This document shows positions 33,489-43,029 of a DNA stretch of 45,048 nucleotides, piece by piece (position 1 is the first letter of the stretch; each line of letters begins with the position of its first letter). The DNA is from Bacteroidota bacterium (GTDB taxonomy: Bacteria > Bacteroidota > Bacteroidia > Chitinophagales > Chitinophagaceae). The notes under the pieces were generated by a model. That model was not told the DNA's origin, did no database searches, and saw only the letters and a list, made by a program, of their open reading frames with translations. The position numbers and the translations under genes were made by a program. The stretch spans positions 1-45,048 of the forward strand of contig JAPLEO010000117.1 in the NCBI GenBank assembly GCA_026391125.1, in the 5' to 3' direction.

Positions 33489-34253
33489 ATGGAGCTCGAG
33501 TCAGGTAAAAAAATATATTTTTTGTCAGATTTTCATTTGGGTGCGCCCGACCAAGTAAGTAGTTTGGTCAGAGAAAAAAAAGTGGTGGCGTTTCTTGAGT
33601 CGATTAAAAATGATGCAGCCGAGATTTTTATTGTGGGCGATATTTTTGATTTTTGGTTCGAATATAAAACCGTTGTACCAAGGGGCTATACTAGATTATT
33701 CGGCAAGCTCGCCGAGCTCTCTGATGCAGGAATAAAATTGCATGTATTTGTAGGCAACCACGATATGTGGATGAACAATTACTTTCAAGAAGAATTAAAC
33801 ATCCCAGTTTATTTTGAGCCGCAAATCTTTGAGTGGAATGGCAAACAATTTTATATCGGTCATGGTGATGGTTTAGGTCCGGGTGATCATGGTTTCAAAT
33901 TCATCAAAAAAATATTTCGCAATCCTGTTTGTCAGTTGTTGTTTGGCATGATCCATCCTAATTGGGGAATTGGGTTGGCCAATTATTTTAGCAGAAAGAG
34001 CAGGGAAAAAACGGGCAATTCTGATGAGCTATTTCTTGGTGCTGAGAAAGAATGGCTAATTGTTTTTGCACAAGATTATTTGAAACAAAAGCAGGTGGAT
34101 TATTTTGTGTTTGGACATCGGCACTATCCGATCGATTATGTATTAAATGATCAGAGTAGGTATATCAACCTTGGGGATTGGATTCGCAATTTCACTTATG
34201 CCTGTTTTGATGGCAAGGAAATGGAATTAAAAAACTGGGTGGGTTCTATGTAA
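33489..34253 (+). CDS. lpxH: UDP-2,3-diacylglucosamine diphosphatase (LpxH-like)
   Basis: 254 residues from MELESGKK; the frame extends upstream over the GGCT gene, but this ATG sits 1 base after that stop. Calcineurin-type metal motifs in order: FLSDFHLGAP (Asp14, His16), VGDIFDFWFE, VGNHDMW, GHGDGLGPGDHG and FGHRHYP. It removes UMP from UDP-2,3-diacylglucosamine in lipid A synthesis at the inner membrane face. Confidence 0.87.
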   Translation: MELESGKKIYFLSDFHLGAPDQVSSLVREKKVVAFLESIKNDAAEIFIVGDIFDFWFEYKTVVPRGYTRLFGKLAELSDAGIKLHVFVGNHDMWMNNYFQEELNIPVYFEPQIFEWNGKQFYIGHGDGLGPGDHGFKFIKKIFRNPVCQLLFGMIHPNWGIGLANYFSRKSREKTGNSDELFLGAEKEWLIVFAQDYLKQKQVDYFVFGHRHYPIDYVLNDQSRYINLGDWIRNFTYACFDGKEMELKNWVGSM

Positions 34254-34301
34254 GTATTCTAATTGTATTTCTTGGAAAAGTTTTTACAACAAGATATTTA
34301 T

Positions 34302-34826
34302 TTATAAAGCAGCAATAATTTCACCGAGTTCTTTTTCGAAGTAACCGGTTTTTCCATTTTCAGTAACACGACCAACTTCTTTACCATTTTGCATCACAAT
34401 AAATGTTGGTGTATTAGTGATCCCATATTTCTTTTCGTATTGTTTGTAAGCGTGCTTTTTTCTATCAACAGCTATCAATAAAACTTTTGATTCTGGGTAA
34501 CCTGCTTTTTCTAGTAAACGATAAAATTTTGGTAACAGGTTATTGCTATCATGGCACCATGTTCCAGCTACTACTACGATAGAAAATTTGGATGCATTTT
34601 TTTTGATGGCCTCAATAGCAGATGCATCTGCTTCGCCCCATTTCATATTTTCTTTGAACCAAGCAAATGCCGTATCGTTTTCTAAAATCGAACGATTAAT
34701 AATTCCACTCACTATTTTGGAGCGATCATCTGGTACAAGCACATAATCATTTTTTGCAGAGATCTTCGAACTTGAGCAGGAAGCAAATAGTGTAATGCTT
34801 ACAAAAGCAAGGAGTAGTAAACGCAT
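34302..34826 (-). CDS. Thioredoxin-fold lipoprotein with a CxxS site
   Basis: 174 residues. Lipobox FASC (Cys17). Thioredoxin fold: strand FSIVVVAGTWCHDSNNLLPKF, later GITNTPTFIV with the cis-Pro (140), and GKEVGRVTENG. The active site reads Trp-Cys91-His-Asp-Ser94, so the second Cys is a Ser. Such monothiol sites usually reduce or isomerise mixed disulfides, or only bind. Located in the envelope by its lipid anchor. Confidence 0.85.
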   Translation of the reverse strand: MRLLLLAFVSITLFASCSSSKISAKNDYVLVPDDRSKIVSGIINRSILENDTAFAWFKENMKWGEADASAIEAIKKNASKFSIVVVAGTWCHDSNNLLPKFYRLLEKAGYPESKVLLIAVDRKKHAYKQYEKKYGITNTPTFIVMQNGKEVGRVTENGKTGYFEKELGEIIAAL

Positions 34827-34849
34827 AAAATAATGTAATTCTTTAAAGA

Positions 34850-35470
34850 TTATTGTACCCCTAAGTTCGCTTTCAATTCCAAAAGAAAGGATTTGAATTT
34901 AGTTAAAGATTGAACCAATTGCGATTGCATATCGGCTTGTGCCTTATTATTTTTTAAATAATTCTTAGCACCTTCAATCGAAAACTTTCGCTGTCGTAAT
35001 AAAAAATAAATGAGTTGTAGATTTTTGATGTCTTCCACACGAAATAGACGATCGCCTTTTCTTGTTTTTCTTGGTTGTAAAACATCAAACTCATTTTCCC
35101 AATAACGAAGCAATGAAGTATTTACTTTAAACCAACCAGCCACTTCGCTAATACTATAATACAATTTCTTTTTTAAAGTCTCTTCATCAGGAACATCGAT
35201 CAAGTCTACCTCGGTATCCATATCTCTGAAACTTTTCCTGCCTCTTTTATTTGGCTTTTTAGTTTCAACGATGGTAGGTGTTATTTTGGGAGCTTCTGAT
35301 TTTGGTTTGATCCTAACAGCAATGGCCTTATCTGCATATACTACGGCAGGCTCTGCAACCGGAATGGGTGCAGCTTTTGGTTCTTTAACCTGCTTCTCCT
35401 TTTTTGCCTTTGGAGATGACGGTTCAATTGGGAATCCGAATAAGTCTAATTGTTGCAACGGACTTGACAT
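34850..35470 (-). CDS. MerR-family transcriptional regulator
   Basis: 206 residues from MSSPLQQLDLFGF. The first 90 residues are low-complexity, rich in Lys, Pro and Ala; then a MerR DNA-binding domain (about 105-175): LYYSISEVAGWFKVNTSLLRYWENEFDVLQPRKTRKGDRLFRVEDIKNLQLIYFLL. The end is a short helix with no effector domain. This form, often next to M23 or similar genes, is common in Bacteroidota; its targets are unknown. The longer frame to 35575 is rejected because it would overlap the divergent dehydrogenase start and adds no domain. Confidence 0.88.
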   Translation of the reverse strand: MSSPLQQLDLFGFPIEPSSPKAKKEKQVKEPKAAPIPVAEPAVVYADKAIAVRIKPKSEAPKITPTIVETKKPNKRGRKSFRDMDTEVDLIDVPDEETLKKKLYYSISEVAGWFKVNTSLLRYWENEFDVLQPRKTRKGDRLFRVEDIKNLQLIYFLLRQRKFSIEGAKNYLKNNKAQADMQSQLVQSLTKFKSFLLELKANLGVQ

Positions 35471-35566
35471 ATCATAAAAGTAATACAAGATTGGCAGGGT
35501 TGAGACTAGCAAACGATTTGGTGGAAAAGATGGCGATATATGGGGATAGACTAATACTTTTGTTCT

Positions 35567-36424
35567 ATGCATCAAATCAAAACAATTTGTGTTTGTGGAG
35601 CCGGTACCATGGGTTCGGGCATTGCACAGTTATGTGCCGCTTCAGGATACGATACCTTGCTTTTTGATTTGAATCATGATGCTTTAGTAAAAAGCGGACA
35701 AGCCATTACAGAACGTTGGCAAGGGCAAGTAGAAAAAAATAAGATCAGTCAAAATGATCTGCACGCCTATAAAAACAATTTGCGTTTCAGCAGTAATATC
35801 AATGATTGCAAGGCCGACCTGGTTATCGAAGCCATCATTGAAAGGGCTTCTGCAAAGGTTGACCTCTTTCAACAGTTAGCAGCCATTAATCCTATCAACA
35901 CTTTATTTGTTAGCAATACATCCTCCATATCCATTAACCAGATCGCCGCAAAACTGGAAGATCCTTTTCGTTTTGCGGGGATGCATTTTTTTAATCCTGC
36001 CACACTTATGCAGTTGGTAGAGTTGGTAAAAGCTGATCAAACAAGTGAAGCGATGATCAAATTACTTCAAACCTTTGTTCAAAGTTTGGGTAAGACTTCA
36101 GTGATCTGTAAAGACTCGCCAGGGTTTATTGTGAATCGGGTTGCCCGCCCATATTATCTGGAATCTTTACGAATGCTCGAGCAAGGAACCGCAGATTTGG
36201 CAACAATCGATCAGGCATTAGAAGCTACTGGTTTTAAAATGGGTCCGTTTAAATTAATGGACCTGATTGGCATCGATATCAATTATAGTGTCAGCAATAT
36301 CGTATGGGATGCGCTTGGTAAGCCAATACGTTTGCAACCTTCTCCCATACAGCAACAGAAAATTGAACTACAAGAATTGGGAAGAAAAACGGAGAAAGGT
36401 TTTTATTCTTATCCCAAAAAATAA
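35567..36424 (+). CDS. 3-hydroxyacyl-CoA dehydrogenase (3-hydroxybutyryl-CoA type)
   Basis: 285 residues. NAD-binding site CGAGTMGSGIAQ (10-21); catalytic phrase SNTSSISI and GMHFFNPATLMQLVELV with His140 and Glu152; C-terminal domain DSPGFIVNRVARPYYLES and GRKTEKGFYSY. It oxidises 3-hydroxyacyl-CoA in beta-oxidation, butanoate or phenylacetate metabolism. Free-standing, without an enoyl-CoA hydratase neighbour. A TACTTTTG -7 match ends 4 bases before the ATG. Confidence 0.94.
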   Translation: MHQIKTICVCGAGTMGSGIAQLCAASGYDTLLFDLNHDALVKSGQAITERWQGQVEKNKISQNDLHAYKNNLRFSSNINDCKADLVIEAIIERASAKVDLFQQLAAINPINTLFVSNTSSISINQIAAKLEDPFRFAGMHFFNPATLMQLVELVKADQTSEAMIKLLQTFVQSLGKTSVICKDSPGFIVNRVARPYYLESLRMLEQGTADLATIDQALEATGFKMGPFKLMDLIGIDINYSVSNIVWDALGKPIRLQPSPIQQQKIELQELGRKTEKGFYSYPKK

Positions 36425-36468
36425 AGGAAAAGCAGTTTTCAATCCTCCAGACAAATTACTTTTGCCAG

Positions 36469-37593
36469 ATGCGCATAGCAGTGAATGCAATATTTCTTCA
36501 AAAAGAGAAGCTAGAGGGCTACGGATGGTTTGTGCAGGAAGTTTTTAGTAGACTGACTAAAAGATTTCCGGAACACGAGTTTGTGTTTGTGTTTGATAGG
36601 GAATTTGATCCATCATTTGTTTTTGAAAAGAATTGTACTGCCATCGTTGTGAAGCCCGCAGCTAGGCACGTATTGGCATTTAAATATTGGTATGATATCT
36701 CTGCTGCATCTATTGTAAAAAAACTGAATATCGATTGTTGGGTACAACCTTATGGCTTTTGTAGCTTAACTACCAAAGTGCCGCAACTATTAATGGTACA
36801 TGACATTGCATTCAAACATTTTCCTAAGCAAGTGGCGTGGCATCAGCAGTATTATTATCGATGGGGGACACCAAAGTTTCTGCAAAAGGCAGAACAAGTT
36901 TTAACGGTGTCGGAATTTTCAAAAAAAGATATACTCGCGCATTATCCTATTGATGCTGATAAAATTTCTGTTGCTTATGGCGCAGCCAGATCGAATTTTG
37001 TACCCATCAAATGGACAGATAAAGTGGCCACTAAAATTGCATATAGTGGCGGATTAGAGTACTTTCTTTTTATAGGTGGGATACATCCCAGGAAAAATCT
37101 GCTACAACTACTCAAAGCTTTCTCTCTTTTTAAAAAATGGCAGAAGAGCAATATGAAATTGTTGGTAGCGGGTAGACTAGCATGGCAATATGAAGACCTC
37201 GTTGAAAAGTTGAAGACCTATAAATACCGCAACGATGTGGTGATGCTGAACTATGTTTCTGATGAAGAACTTGCAAAAATTACCGCTTCTGCCTATGCCT
37301 TGGTATATCCTTCTTTGTTTGAAGGTTTTGGATTACCCATTTTGGAAGCCATGCAATCGGGTACCCCTGTGATATGTTCCAATGTGAGTAGCATGCCTGA
37401 AACAGCAAGTGAAGCAGCGCTTTTTGCTGATCCTAACGACCCAGATGCGTTGGCAAAACAAATGATGGCACTCTATAAAGATGAAACCCTTCGAAACCAA
37501 CTCATCGACTCCGGACTACAAAGAGCAGCCGAATTTAGCTGGGAAAAAACAGCTGATCAGGTTTGGAATGCCATTCTCAAAACCGTCAAATAG
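36469..37593 (+). CDS. Glycosyltransferase, GT4-type (GT-B fold)
   Basis: 374 residues, no membrane segment. The C-terminal half holds the GT4 pattern: FIGGIHPRKNLLQLLKAF, then VSDEELAKITASAYALVYPSLFEGFGLPILEAMQSGTPVICSNVSSMPE with the Glu-x7-Glu motif. N-terminal acceptor domain with MVHDIAFKHFPK. It transfers a sugar from a nucleotide donor, most likely to a surface glycan; substrate unknown. A TACTTTTG -7 match ends 4 bases before the ATG at 36469. Confidence 0.92.
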   Translation: MRIAVNAIFLQKEKLEGYGWFVQEVFSRLTKRFPEHEFVFVFDREFDPSFVFEKNCTAIVVKPAARHVLAFKYWYDISAASIVKKLNIDCWVQPYGFCSLTTKVPQLLMVHDIAFKHFPKQVAWHQQYYYRWGTPKFLQKAEQVLTVSEFSKKDILAHYPIDADKISVAYGAARSNFVPIKWTDKVATKIAYSGGLEYFLFIGGIHPRKNLLQLLKAFSLFKKWQKSNMKLLVAGRLAWQYEDLVEKLKTYKYRNDVVMLNYVSDEELAKITASAYALVYPSLFEGFGLPILEAMQSGTPVICSNVSSMPETASEAALFADPNDPDALAKQMMALYKDETLRNQLIDSGLQRAAEFSWEKTADQVWNAILKTVK

Positions 37594-37646
37594 CCATCAT
37601 CGGCTAATAAATCGTAGTTTTGTACCCATTTTATAATTAAAGAGCT

Positions 37647-37991
37647 ATGAGCAAATCGACTATTACGATTGATATACACCTTGATGAGCTAAAAGTGCCA
37701 GACCAGATTAATTGGTCGGCTACGGATAGCACCGCCGAAATGATGCAGCCGGCAAAAGCCATGATGGTGGCTTTTTGGGATGCGCAGGAAAAGTCGGCTT
37801 TACGGATCGACTTATGGACAAAAGACATGATGATCGACGAGATGGCCGATTTCTATTACCAAACCTTTATGGGGATGGCCGATACCTTTTTGAGGGCAAC
37901 ACAGAACCAAGAATTAGTGAACGAAATGAAACAAAATGCCAAGGATTTCTACAAGAAATTCAGGGATTCACAATTGAAAGAGAATAAATAA
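37647..37991 (+). CDS. gldC: Gliding motility protein GldC
   Basis: 114 residues. It matches GldC: ITIDIHLDELKVPDQINWSATD, ALRIDLWTKDMMIDEMADFYYQTFMGMADTFLRAT. GldC supports gliding in Flavobacterium but is widespread in non-gliding Bacteroidota, so motility cannot be concluded from it. A TAGTTTTG -7 box lies at 37615-37622. First gene of a gldC-yqeY-cvpA run. Confidence 0.93.
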   Translation: MSKSTITIDIHLDELKVPDQINWSATDSTAEMMQPAKAMMVAFWDAQEKSALRIDLWTKDMMIDEMADFYYQTFMGMADTFLRATQNQELVNEMKQNAKDFYKKFRDSQLKENK

Positions 37992-38001
37992 AATAGATCT
38001 T

Positions 38002-38451
38002 ATGAGTTTAGAAGAACAAGTAATGAGCCAAATGAAAGACGCAATGAAGGCAAAAGACGAAGTGCTTTTGAGAAGCTTGCGTGCGATTAAAGCAGAAATC
38101 ATAAAAGCAAAAACAGACCCAGGAGCTGGTGGCGTTGTTACTGCGGATGGAGAAATTAAAATTCTTCAGAAATTAGTAAAGTCACGTAAAGATTCTTTGG
38201 AAATATATCAGACCCAAAATCGTGCAGACCTAGCTCAGAAAGAATCGGATGAAATTGCTGTGATCGAAAAATTCTTACCACAACAAATGACGGCTGCAGA
38301 ATTAGAAGAAGCGGTGAAAACGATCATTGCTGCGGTAGGCGCAACCGGTCCGCAGGATATGGGAAAAGTAATGGGAGTGGCTTCGAAACAATTAGCTGGA
38401 AAGGCCGAGGGCAAAGCCATTTCAACTACTGTAAAAGCTTTATTGGGTTAA
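38002..38451 (+). CDS. GatB/YqeY domain protein
   Basis: 149 residues, the usual length. YqeY pattern: MKDAMKAKDEVLLRSLRAIKAEI, KSRKDSLEIY, AQKESDEIAVIEKFLPQQMTAAELE, and GPQDMGKVMGVASKQLAGKAEGKAIS. The domain resembles the tRNA-binding tail of GatB; its role is unproven. It starts 10 bases after gldC. Confidence 0.95.
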   Translation: MSLEEQVMSQMKDAMKAKDEVLLRSLRAIKAEIIKAKTDPGAGGVVTADGEIKILQKLVKSRKDSLEIYQTQNRADLAQKESDEIAVIEKFLPQQMTAAELEEAVKTIIAAVGATGPQDMGKVMGVASKQLAGKAEGKAISTTVKALLG

Positions 38452-38466
38452 TACAAAAACCGATAC

Positions 38467-38994
38467 ATGCTAATCGATATCATATTGCTGATTTTACTGG
38501 TGCTTGCACTCATTAAAGGATACCGCAAAGGGTTGGTACTAGCATCCTTTTCATTTGTAGGTATTTTTTTGGGCTTGGCAACAGCGGTAAAATTCTCGGC
38601 ATTGGTGGCGGGTTGGTTAAAAGAATATACCCATACCGCTTTCGGTTGGCTTCCATTTTTAGCTTTTATTATTATTTTAATAGGAGTATGGATCTTAGTA
38701 AGAATCGGGTCCAAACTGATAGAAACTAGTTTGGAATTGGTCTTACTTGGTTGGTTGAATAGAGTTGCTGGCATATTGTTATATGCTTTAATATATGCAA
38801 CAGTTTATAGCATTATTTTATTCTATGCCGATAAGTTGCATTTGCTGAAGCCATATATGATGAGCGATTCAATGTCGTACCAATATATTCGGCCATTAGG
38901 TCCCAAATTCATGGAATTATTTGGACAAATGTTGCCGATTTTTAAAGAAGCTTTTAATGAATTGTCGGCTTTTTTTGAGGGATTGAATAAATAA
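38467..38994 (+). CDS. CvpA family membrane protein
   Basis: 175 residues with four membrane segments (about 2-18, 24-45, 62-82, 100-120). The opening IDIILLILLVLALIKGYRKGLVLASFSFVGIFLG is typical of CvpA. In E. coli CvpA is needed for colicin V production; elsewhere it helps envelope stress resistance. It starts 15 bases after the YqeY gene. Confidence 0.9.
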   Translation: MLIDIILLILLVLALIKGYRKGLVLASFSFVGIFLGLATAVKFSALVAGWLKEYTHTAFGWLPFLAFIIILIGVWILVRIGSKLIETSLELVLLGWLNRVAGILLYALIYATVYSIILFYADKLHLLKPYMMSDSMSYQYIRPLGPKFMELFGQMLPIFKEAFNELSAFFEGLNK

Positions 38995-39143
38995 TAAGCT
39001 AAACGTAAAATATAGGTAATGAGGATATTGATAATAGTACCTTAAAAATCTGTATTTTGCATTAACTCAACCATTCAAAACTTGCGTATTAGTAAGATAA
39101 ATGGTGGGCGTTGATCGTCGACTGCCGCTTAAGAATTATAAAC

Positions 39144-39902
39144 ATGGATTACGAAATTAAACAACACGATAAGTTTAAGTTTATTGAAGAAGGAGAGGGT
39201 GAGCCTCTATTGCTGTTGCACGGACTTTTTGGTGCACTGAGCAATTTTGCCGACTTGGTAGAATATTTTAGAAAATCCTATAAGGTTATTGTTCCTTTAT
39301 TGCCTTTATTTGAATTGGATATTTTTCATACTACAGTAGGTGGTTTGGAAAAGCACGTTCAAAAATTCATTGAAATCAGAGAATACGATAATATTAATTT
39401 ATTAGGAAATTCTTTGGGCGGCCACGTTGCATTGGTTCATATTTTGAAACATCCTGAAAGAATAAAATCTTTGACATTAACTGGGAGTAGTGGCCTTTTC
39501 GAAAATGGTATGGGCGATAGTTATCCTAAAAGAGGCGATCGTGAGTACATTAAAAAGAAAACACAGGTTACTTTCTACGATCCAGAAATGGCAACTACTG
39601 AATTAGTAGATGAAGTTTTTGAGATCACTAATAACAGGATCAAAGTCATCAAAATTATTTCTTTAGCAAAGAGTGCAATCAGAAATAATCTTGGTGAAGA
39701 GTTGAATCAAATTAAACAACCTACCCTATTAATTTGGGGTAATAACGATATCATCACACCACCTTTTGTTGGACAGGAATTTCAAAAATTAATTCCGAAT
39801 AGTGAACTACACTATATCGACAAATGTGGTCACGCTCCTATGATGGAAGTGCCTGATGAATTTAATAGAATATTGGATGGGTTCTTGCAAAAATTGCCAT
39901 AG
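39144..39902 (+). CDS. Alpha/beta hydrolase
   Basis: 252 residues from MDYEIKQHDK; the frame is open from 39111 but the added codons do not look coding. LLLHGLFGALSNF is the oxyanion region, LLGNSLGGHVALVH the nucleophile elbow (Ser about 96), LIWGNNDIITPP holds the acid, and CGHAPMMEVPDEF the His. A serine hydrolase of unknown substrate; no membrane segment or signal. Confidence 0.92.
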   Translation: MDYEIKQHDKFKFIEEGEGEPLLLLHGLFGALSNFADLVEYFRKSYKVIVPLLPLFELDIFHTTVGGLEKHVQKFIEIREYDNINLLGNSLGGHVALVHILKHPERIKSLTLTGSSGLFENGMGDSYPKRGDREYIKKKTQVTFYDPEMATTELVDEVFEITNNRIKVIKIISLAKSAIRNNLGEELNQIKQPTLLIWGNNDIITPPFVGQEFQKLIPNSELHYIDKCGHAPMMEVPDEFNRILDGFLQKLP

Positions 39903-39948
39903 CCTTGGCCACTGGCATTATTTTTAGTGAACAATTAAGAAGAACAGC

Positions 39949-40608
39949 ATGCTGGTAGCCCAATTAATTAATTCCGGATTCCCTACTGTACATTTAAATG
40001 ACAGTGCATCTCTTGCATTGCAATTAATGGACGATTACGATGTGCAACACCTGCCTGTAATTGCCGACGAAAAATACATTGGATTGGTGGCAAAGTCAGA
40101 CTTGTTAGACCTTTCAGAAGAACAAATACTTGCCTCAGAAACAGCATTGATCCATAATTATTCTGTAAAAGGAGAGGAACATTTTTTAGCCGCATTAAAA
40201 CTAGCTTCAGATAAAGAAATCTCTTTGATTCCAGTAATTAATGAGCAAACGGAATTGTTAGGCGTGATACCGATTGCAGAATTGGTGCAACACCTTTCGA
40301 ATTTTTTGGGTAATAATGAACCCGGTGGGATCATTGTTTTGGAGATCTCAAAACGTAATTTCTCGTTTGGTGAGATCAGCAGATTGGTTGAAACTAATGA
40401 TGCTTTAATTACCCAATGCAATACGTTTACGGAACCTGAAACAGGTTTGGTAATCATCACTTTGAAAATAAATAAGATCGAAGTGTCTGCCATTGTAGCA
40501 ACTTTCCAACGCTACGAATATATTGTTCGCTTTTATTTTGGTGAAGAGAATTACGCCAACGAACTGAAAGATAATTACAACCACTTATTGGCCTACCTGA
40601 ATGTATAA
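39949..40608 (+). CDS. CBS-domain protein
   Basis: 219 residues. A pair of CBS motifs at about 5-120 (DSASLALQLMDDYDVQHLPVIADEKYIGLVAKSDLLDL; EISLIPVINEQTELLGVIPIAELVQHL). The C-terminal 90 residues form an ACT-like fold (GGIIVLEISKRNFSFGEISRLVETNDALI). CBS pairs sense adenine nucleotides. It opens the envelope cluster that runs to the window end; the next gene's signal peptide start is about 40 bases downstream. Confidence 0.88.
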   Translation: MLVAQLINSGFPTVHLNDSASLALQLMDDYDVQHLPVIADEKYIGLVAKSDLLDLSEEQILASETALIHNYSVKGEEHFLAALKLASDKEISLIPVINEQTELLGVIPIAELVQHLSNFLGNNEPGGIIVLEISKRNFSFGEISRLVETNDALITQCNTFTEPETGLVIITLKINKIEVSAIVATFQRYEYIVRFYFGEENYANELKDNYNHLLAYLNV

Positions 40609-40648
40609 TTACAAAACCTATTTTTACCCAATCAAAAAAGGTAGTGTA

Positions 40649-42085
40649 ATGAAGCATTGGTGCATCCTTATTTTAATCTTCCTCATTTTTAATTTGAATT
40701 TACAGGCTCAAAAAGAATCTGTAAAGGATAGTACAATTCAAAAGATTGAAGAGATTAAAAAGATTGGCACAAACGATTCTCTTACCATTTCTACAATAAC
40801 TGTCAACGGAAATAAAAGAACCAAGGGGCAGATCATACTTCGCGAGTTGTCGTTTTTTAGTGGCGACTTTTTATCTAGAAAAGACCTAAACGAAAAAATA
40901 AAGCTGTCGAAACAGCAGTTGATGAATACTTCATTATTTGTGGATGTTGATCTAGTGCCGATACAAAAAGATAATACGGTAGAAATTCAAGTGAACGTAA
41001 AAGAACGATGGTATTTATTTCCGCTTTTATATTTTAAGTTGGTTGATCGAAACTTTAACCAGTGGTGGGTTGAACAACACAGAAGCCTTGACAGGGTTAA
41101 TTATGGGATCAAATTTATTCAGAACAATGTAACAGGAAGAAACGATAATTTGGATGTATGGCTAATTACTGGTTACACACAACAAATCACACTTCGATAT
41201 GATTTGCCTTTTGCAGATCGTAAACTGAAACATGGATTTAATGTTGGGATCGTGTATGCAAGTCAGAAAGAATTGAACTATGCTACTGGCGATAACAAAC
41301 AATTATTTTATAAGCAGGACGACATTTTTGTAAAGAAGATTACACGTTACGACCTCACCTATTCTTATCGTCCGGATATAAAACAAAAACATACTTTTAA
41401 AGTATCCTATAACAAAGAAGAAATCGCTGATACAGTAAATAAAATCAATCCCAATTACTTTACGAATAAAGCAACGCATTTCAATTATATCGATTTCAAT
41501 TATGGCTATCGTTTTTTTAACGCCGATAATAACTTTTATCCCAAAGATGGATTTTTGTTTCAAGGAAATATCTATAAGCGCGGACTTGATCAAGAAAGGA
41601 ATTTATGGATGATCAATGCAAGGGCAGTGTACGCTGTGCCAGTTACAAAAAAATCGTTCTTGCATTTCGAAGCGATGGCACAATTTAAATCGCCACCAAG
41701 TAATGGATATATCGATCAACGGATGTTTGGTTATGGAAGTTTTCAAATGCGAGGATTGGAATACAATGTAGTTGACGGTATGTCGGGCGTCATGCTAAAA
41801 AGTACCATACACCGTGAAGTGGTACATTTTGAAATTAAGAATCCTTTTAAAAGCAAGACCCACGACCGAATTCCTTTCAGGATCTATATGAAGGCATATG
41901 CCGATTTAGGCTATGCCAATCTTCCCCATTCAATTGCTTCTAATACCCTTAATAACACGGTGTTACATACATGGGGTTTTGGGATGGATATAGTTTCGAT
42001 CTACGATTTTGTATTTAAAATTGAGTACAGCTTTAACCAGCTGGGCAAGGATGGCTTATATTTACAGAGCAGAAACGACTTTTAA
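40649..42085 (+). CDS. POTRA/Omp85-type outer-membrane protein
   Basis: 478 residues from MKHWCILI; signal peptide cleaved after LNLQAQ. One POTRA domain at about 40-125 (ISTITVNGNKRTKGQIILRELSFFSGDFLSRKDLNEKI, then VNVKERWYLFP), followed by a surface-antigen barrel to the end, with GYGSFQMRGLEYNVVDG as the conserved Omp85 loop. Probably a small BamA/TamA-like protein that inserts or moves envelope proteins. The frame is open from 40601, overlapping the CBS gene stop, but the signal peptide marks 40649. Confidence 0.85.
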   Translation: MKHWCILILIFLIFNLNLQAQKESVKDSTIQKIEEIKKIGTNDSLTISTITVNGNKRTKGQIILRELSFFSGDFLSRKDLNEKIKLSKQQLMNTSLFVDVDLVPIQKDNTVEIQVNVKERWYLFPLLYFKLVDRNFNQWWVEQHRSLDRVNYGIKFIQNNVTGRNDNLDVWLITGYTQQITLRYDLPFADRKLKHGFNVGIVYASQKELNYATGDNKQLFYKQDDIFVKKITRYDLTYSYRPDIKQKHTFKVSYNKEEIADTVNKINPNYFTNKATHFNYIDFNYGYRFFNADNNFYPKDGFLFQGNIYKRGLDQERNLWMINARAVYAVPVTKKSFLHFEAMAQFKSPPSNGYIDQRMFGYGSFQMRGLEYNVVDGMSGVMLKSTIHREVVHFEIKNPFKSKTHDRIPFRIYMKAYADLGYANLPHSIASNTLNNTVLHTWGFGMDIVSIYDFVFKIEYSFNQLGKDGLYLQSRNDF

Positions 42086-42095
42086 TTATTAGTAT

Positions 42096-42974
42096 ATGAA
42101 AGTAGCAATTTATAGTAGGGGCCTAGATTTTGAACAGGAAAACCCAATTCAGCTATTGCTGGAAGAATTGATGCGCTATGATACCACCATCTTTATCTAT
42201 CGTCAATTACTAGAACAATTTTCATTTCCAGCTAACGTTTTTCCAAACCTCATTCCATTTTCTATTTCTGAAGAGCTTTCCAATGATATTGATATCCTGA
42301 TTAGTTTAGGCGGCGATGGTACCATGCTAGATGCCGTGACACTAGTGAAGCAAAAGAATATTCCCATACTTGGTATCAACTTTGGCAGACTTGGTTTTTT
42401 GGCTAGTGTAAGCAGGGATGAATTGTCGATAGCTGTGGAATCATTGATCAATCGGTCATTTCATATCGAGAAAAGAACCCTAATTCATTTGGATTCAAAT
42501 GAGCCATTGTTTGGTGATGCACCCTTTGCGCTGAATGAATTTGCTATTCATAAAAGAGACATTTCGCCGATGGTGAAAATTCACACCTACCTAAATGGAG
42601 AATTCTTGAATACCTATTGGGCAGATGGTTTGATCGTAGCTACCCCAACTGGTTCTACGGGTTATAATATGAGTTGTAACGGACCAATTGTATTTCCTGA
42701 ATCATCCAGTTTTGTAATAACTCCAGTAGCCCCACACAACCTAAATGTGCGTTCTATCGTAGTACCTGATTCAAATGTGATCTCATTTGAAGTGGAGGGA
42801 AGGGCAGATCAGTTCATTTGTGCGTTGGATGCGAGAAGGGAGATCGTCACAAAAACGATCCAACTGGCAGTAAGAAAAGAGAATTTTTGTATTAGCCTAG
42901 CTAGATTAAATGAAAATAATTTCCTTTCTACACTTAGAACCAAGCTTACTTGGGGCCTTGATAAAAGAAATTAA
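42096..42974 (+). CDS. nadK: NAD kinase
   Basis: 292 residues. The diagnostic GGDGTMLDA is at 72-80, LNEFAIHKRD and DGLIVATPTGSTGYNMSCNGPIV follow, and ITPVAPHNLNVRSIVVPD is typical of the C-terminal domain. It phosphorylates NAD to NADP. It starts 10 bases after the Omp85-like gene. Confidence 0.97.
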   Translation: MKVAIYSRGLDFEQENPIQLLLEELMRYDTTIFIYRQLLEQFSFPANVFPNLIPFSISEELSNDIDILISLGGDGTMLDAVTLVKQKNIPILGINFGRLGFLASVSRDELSIAVESLINRSFHIEKRTLIHLDSNEPLFGDAPFALNEFAIHKRDISPMVKIHTYLNGEFLNTYWADGLIVATPTGSTGYNMSCNGPIVFPESSSFVITPVAPHNLNVRSIVVPDSNVISFEVEGRADQFICALDARREIVTKTIQLAVRKENFCISLARLNENNFLSTLRTKLTWGLDKRN

Positions 42975-43029
42975 CTTTTACCTTAGAAAAAATTGATGCT
43001 ATTTTACAATAGTTAGATGCAATAATCAA

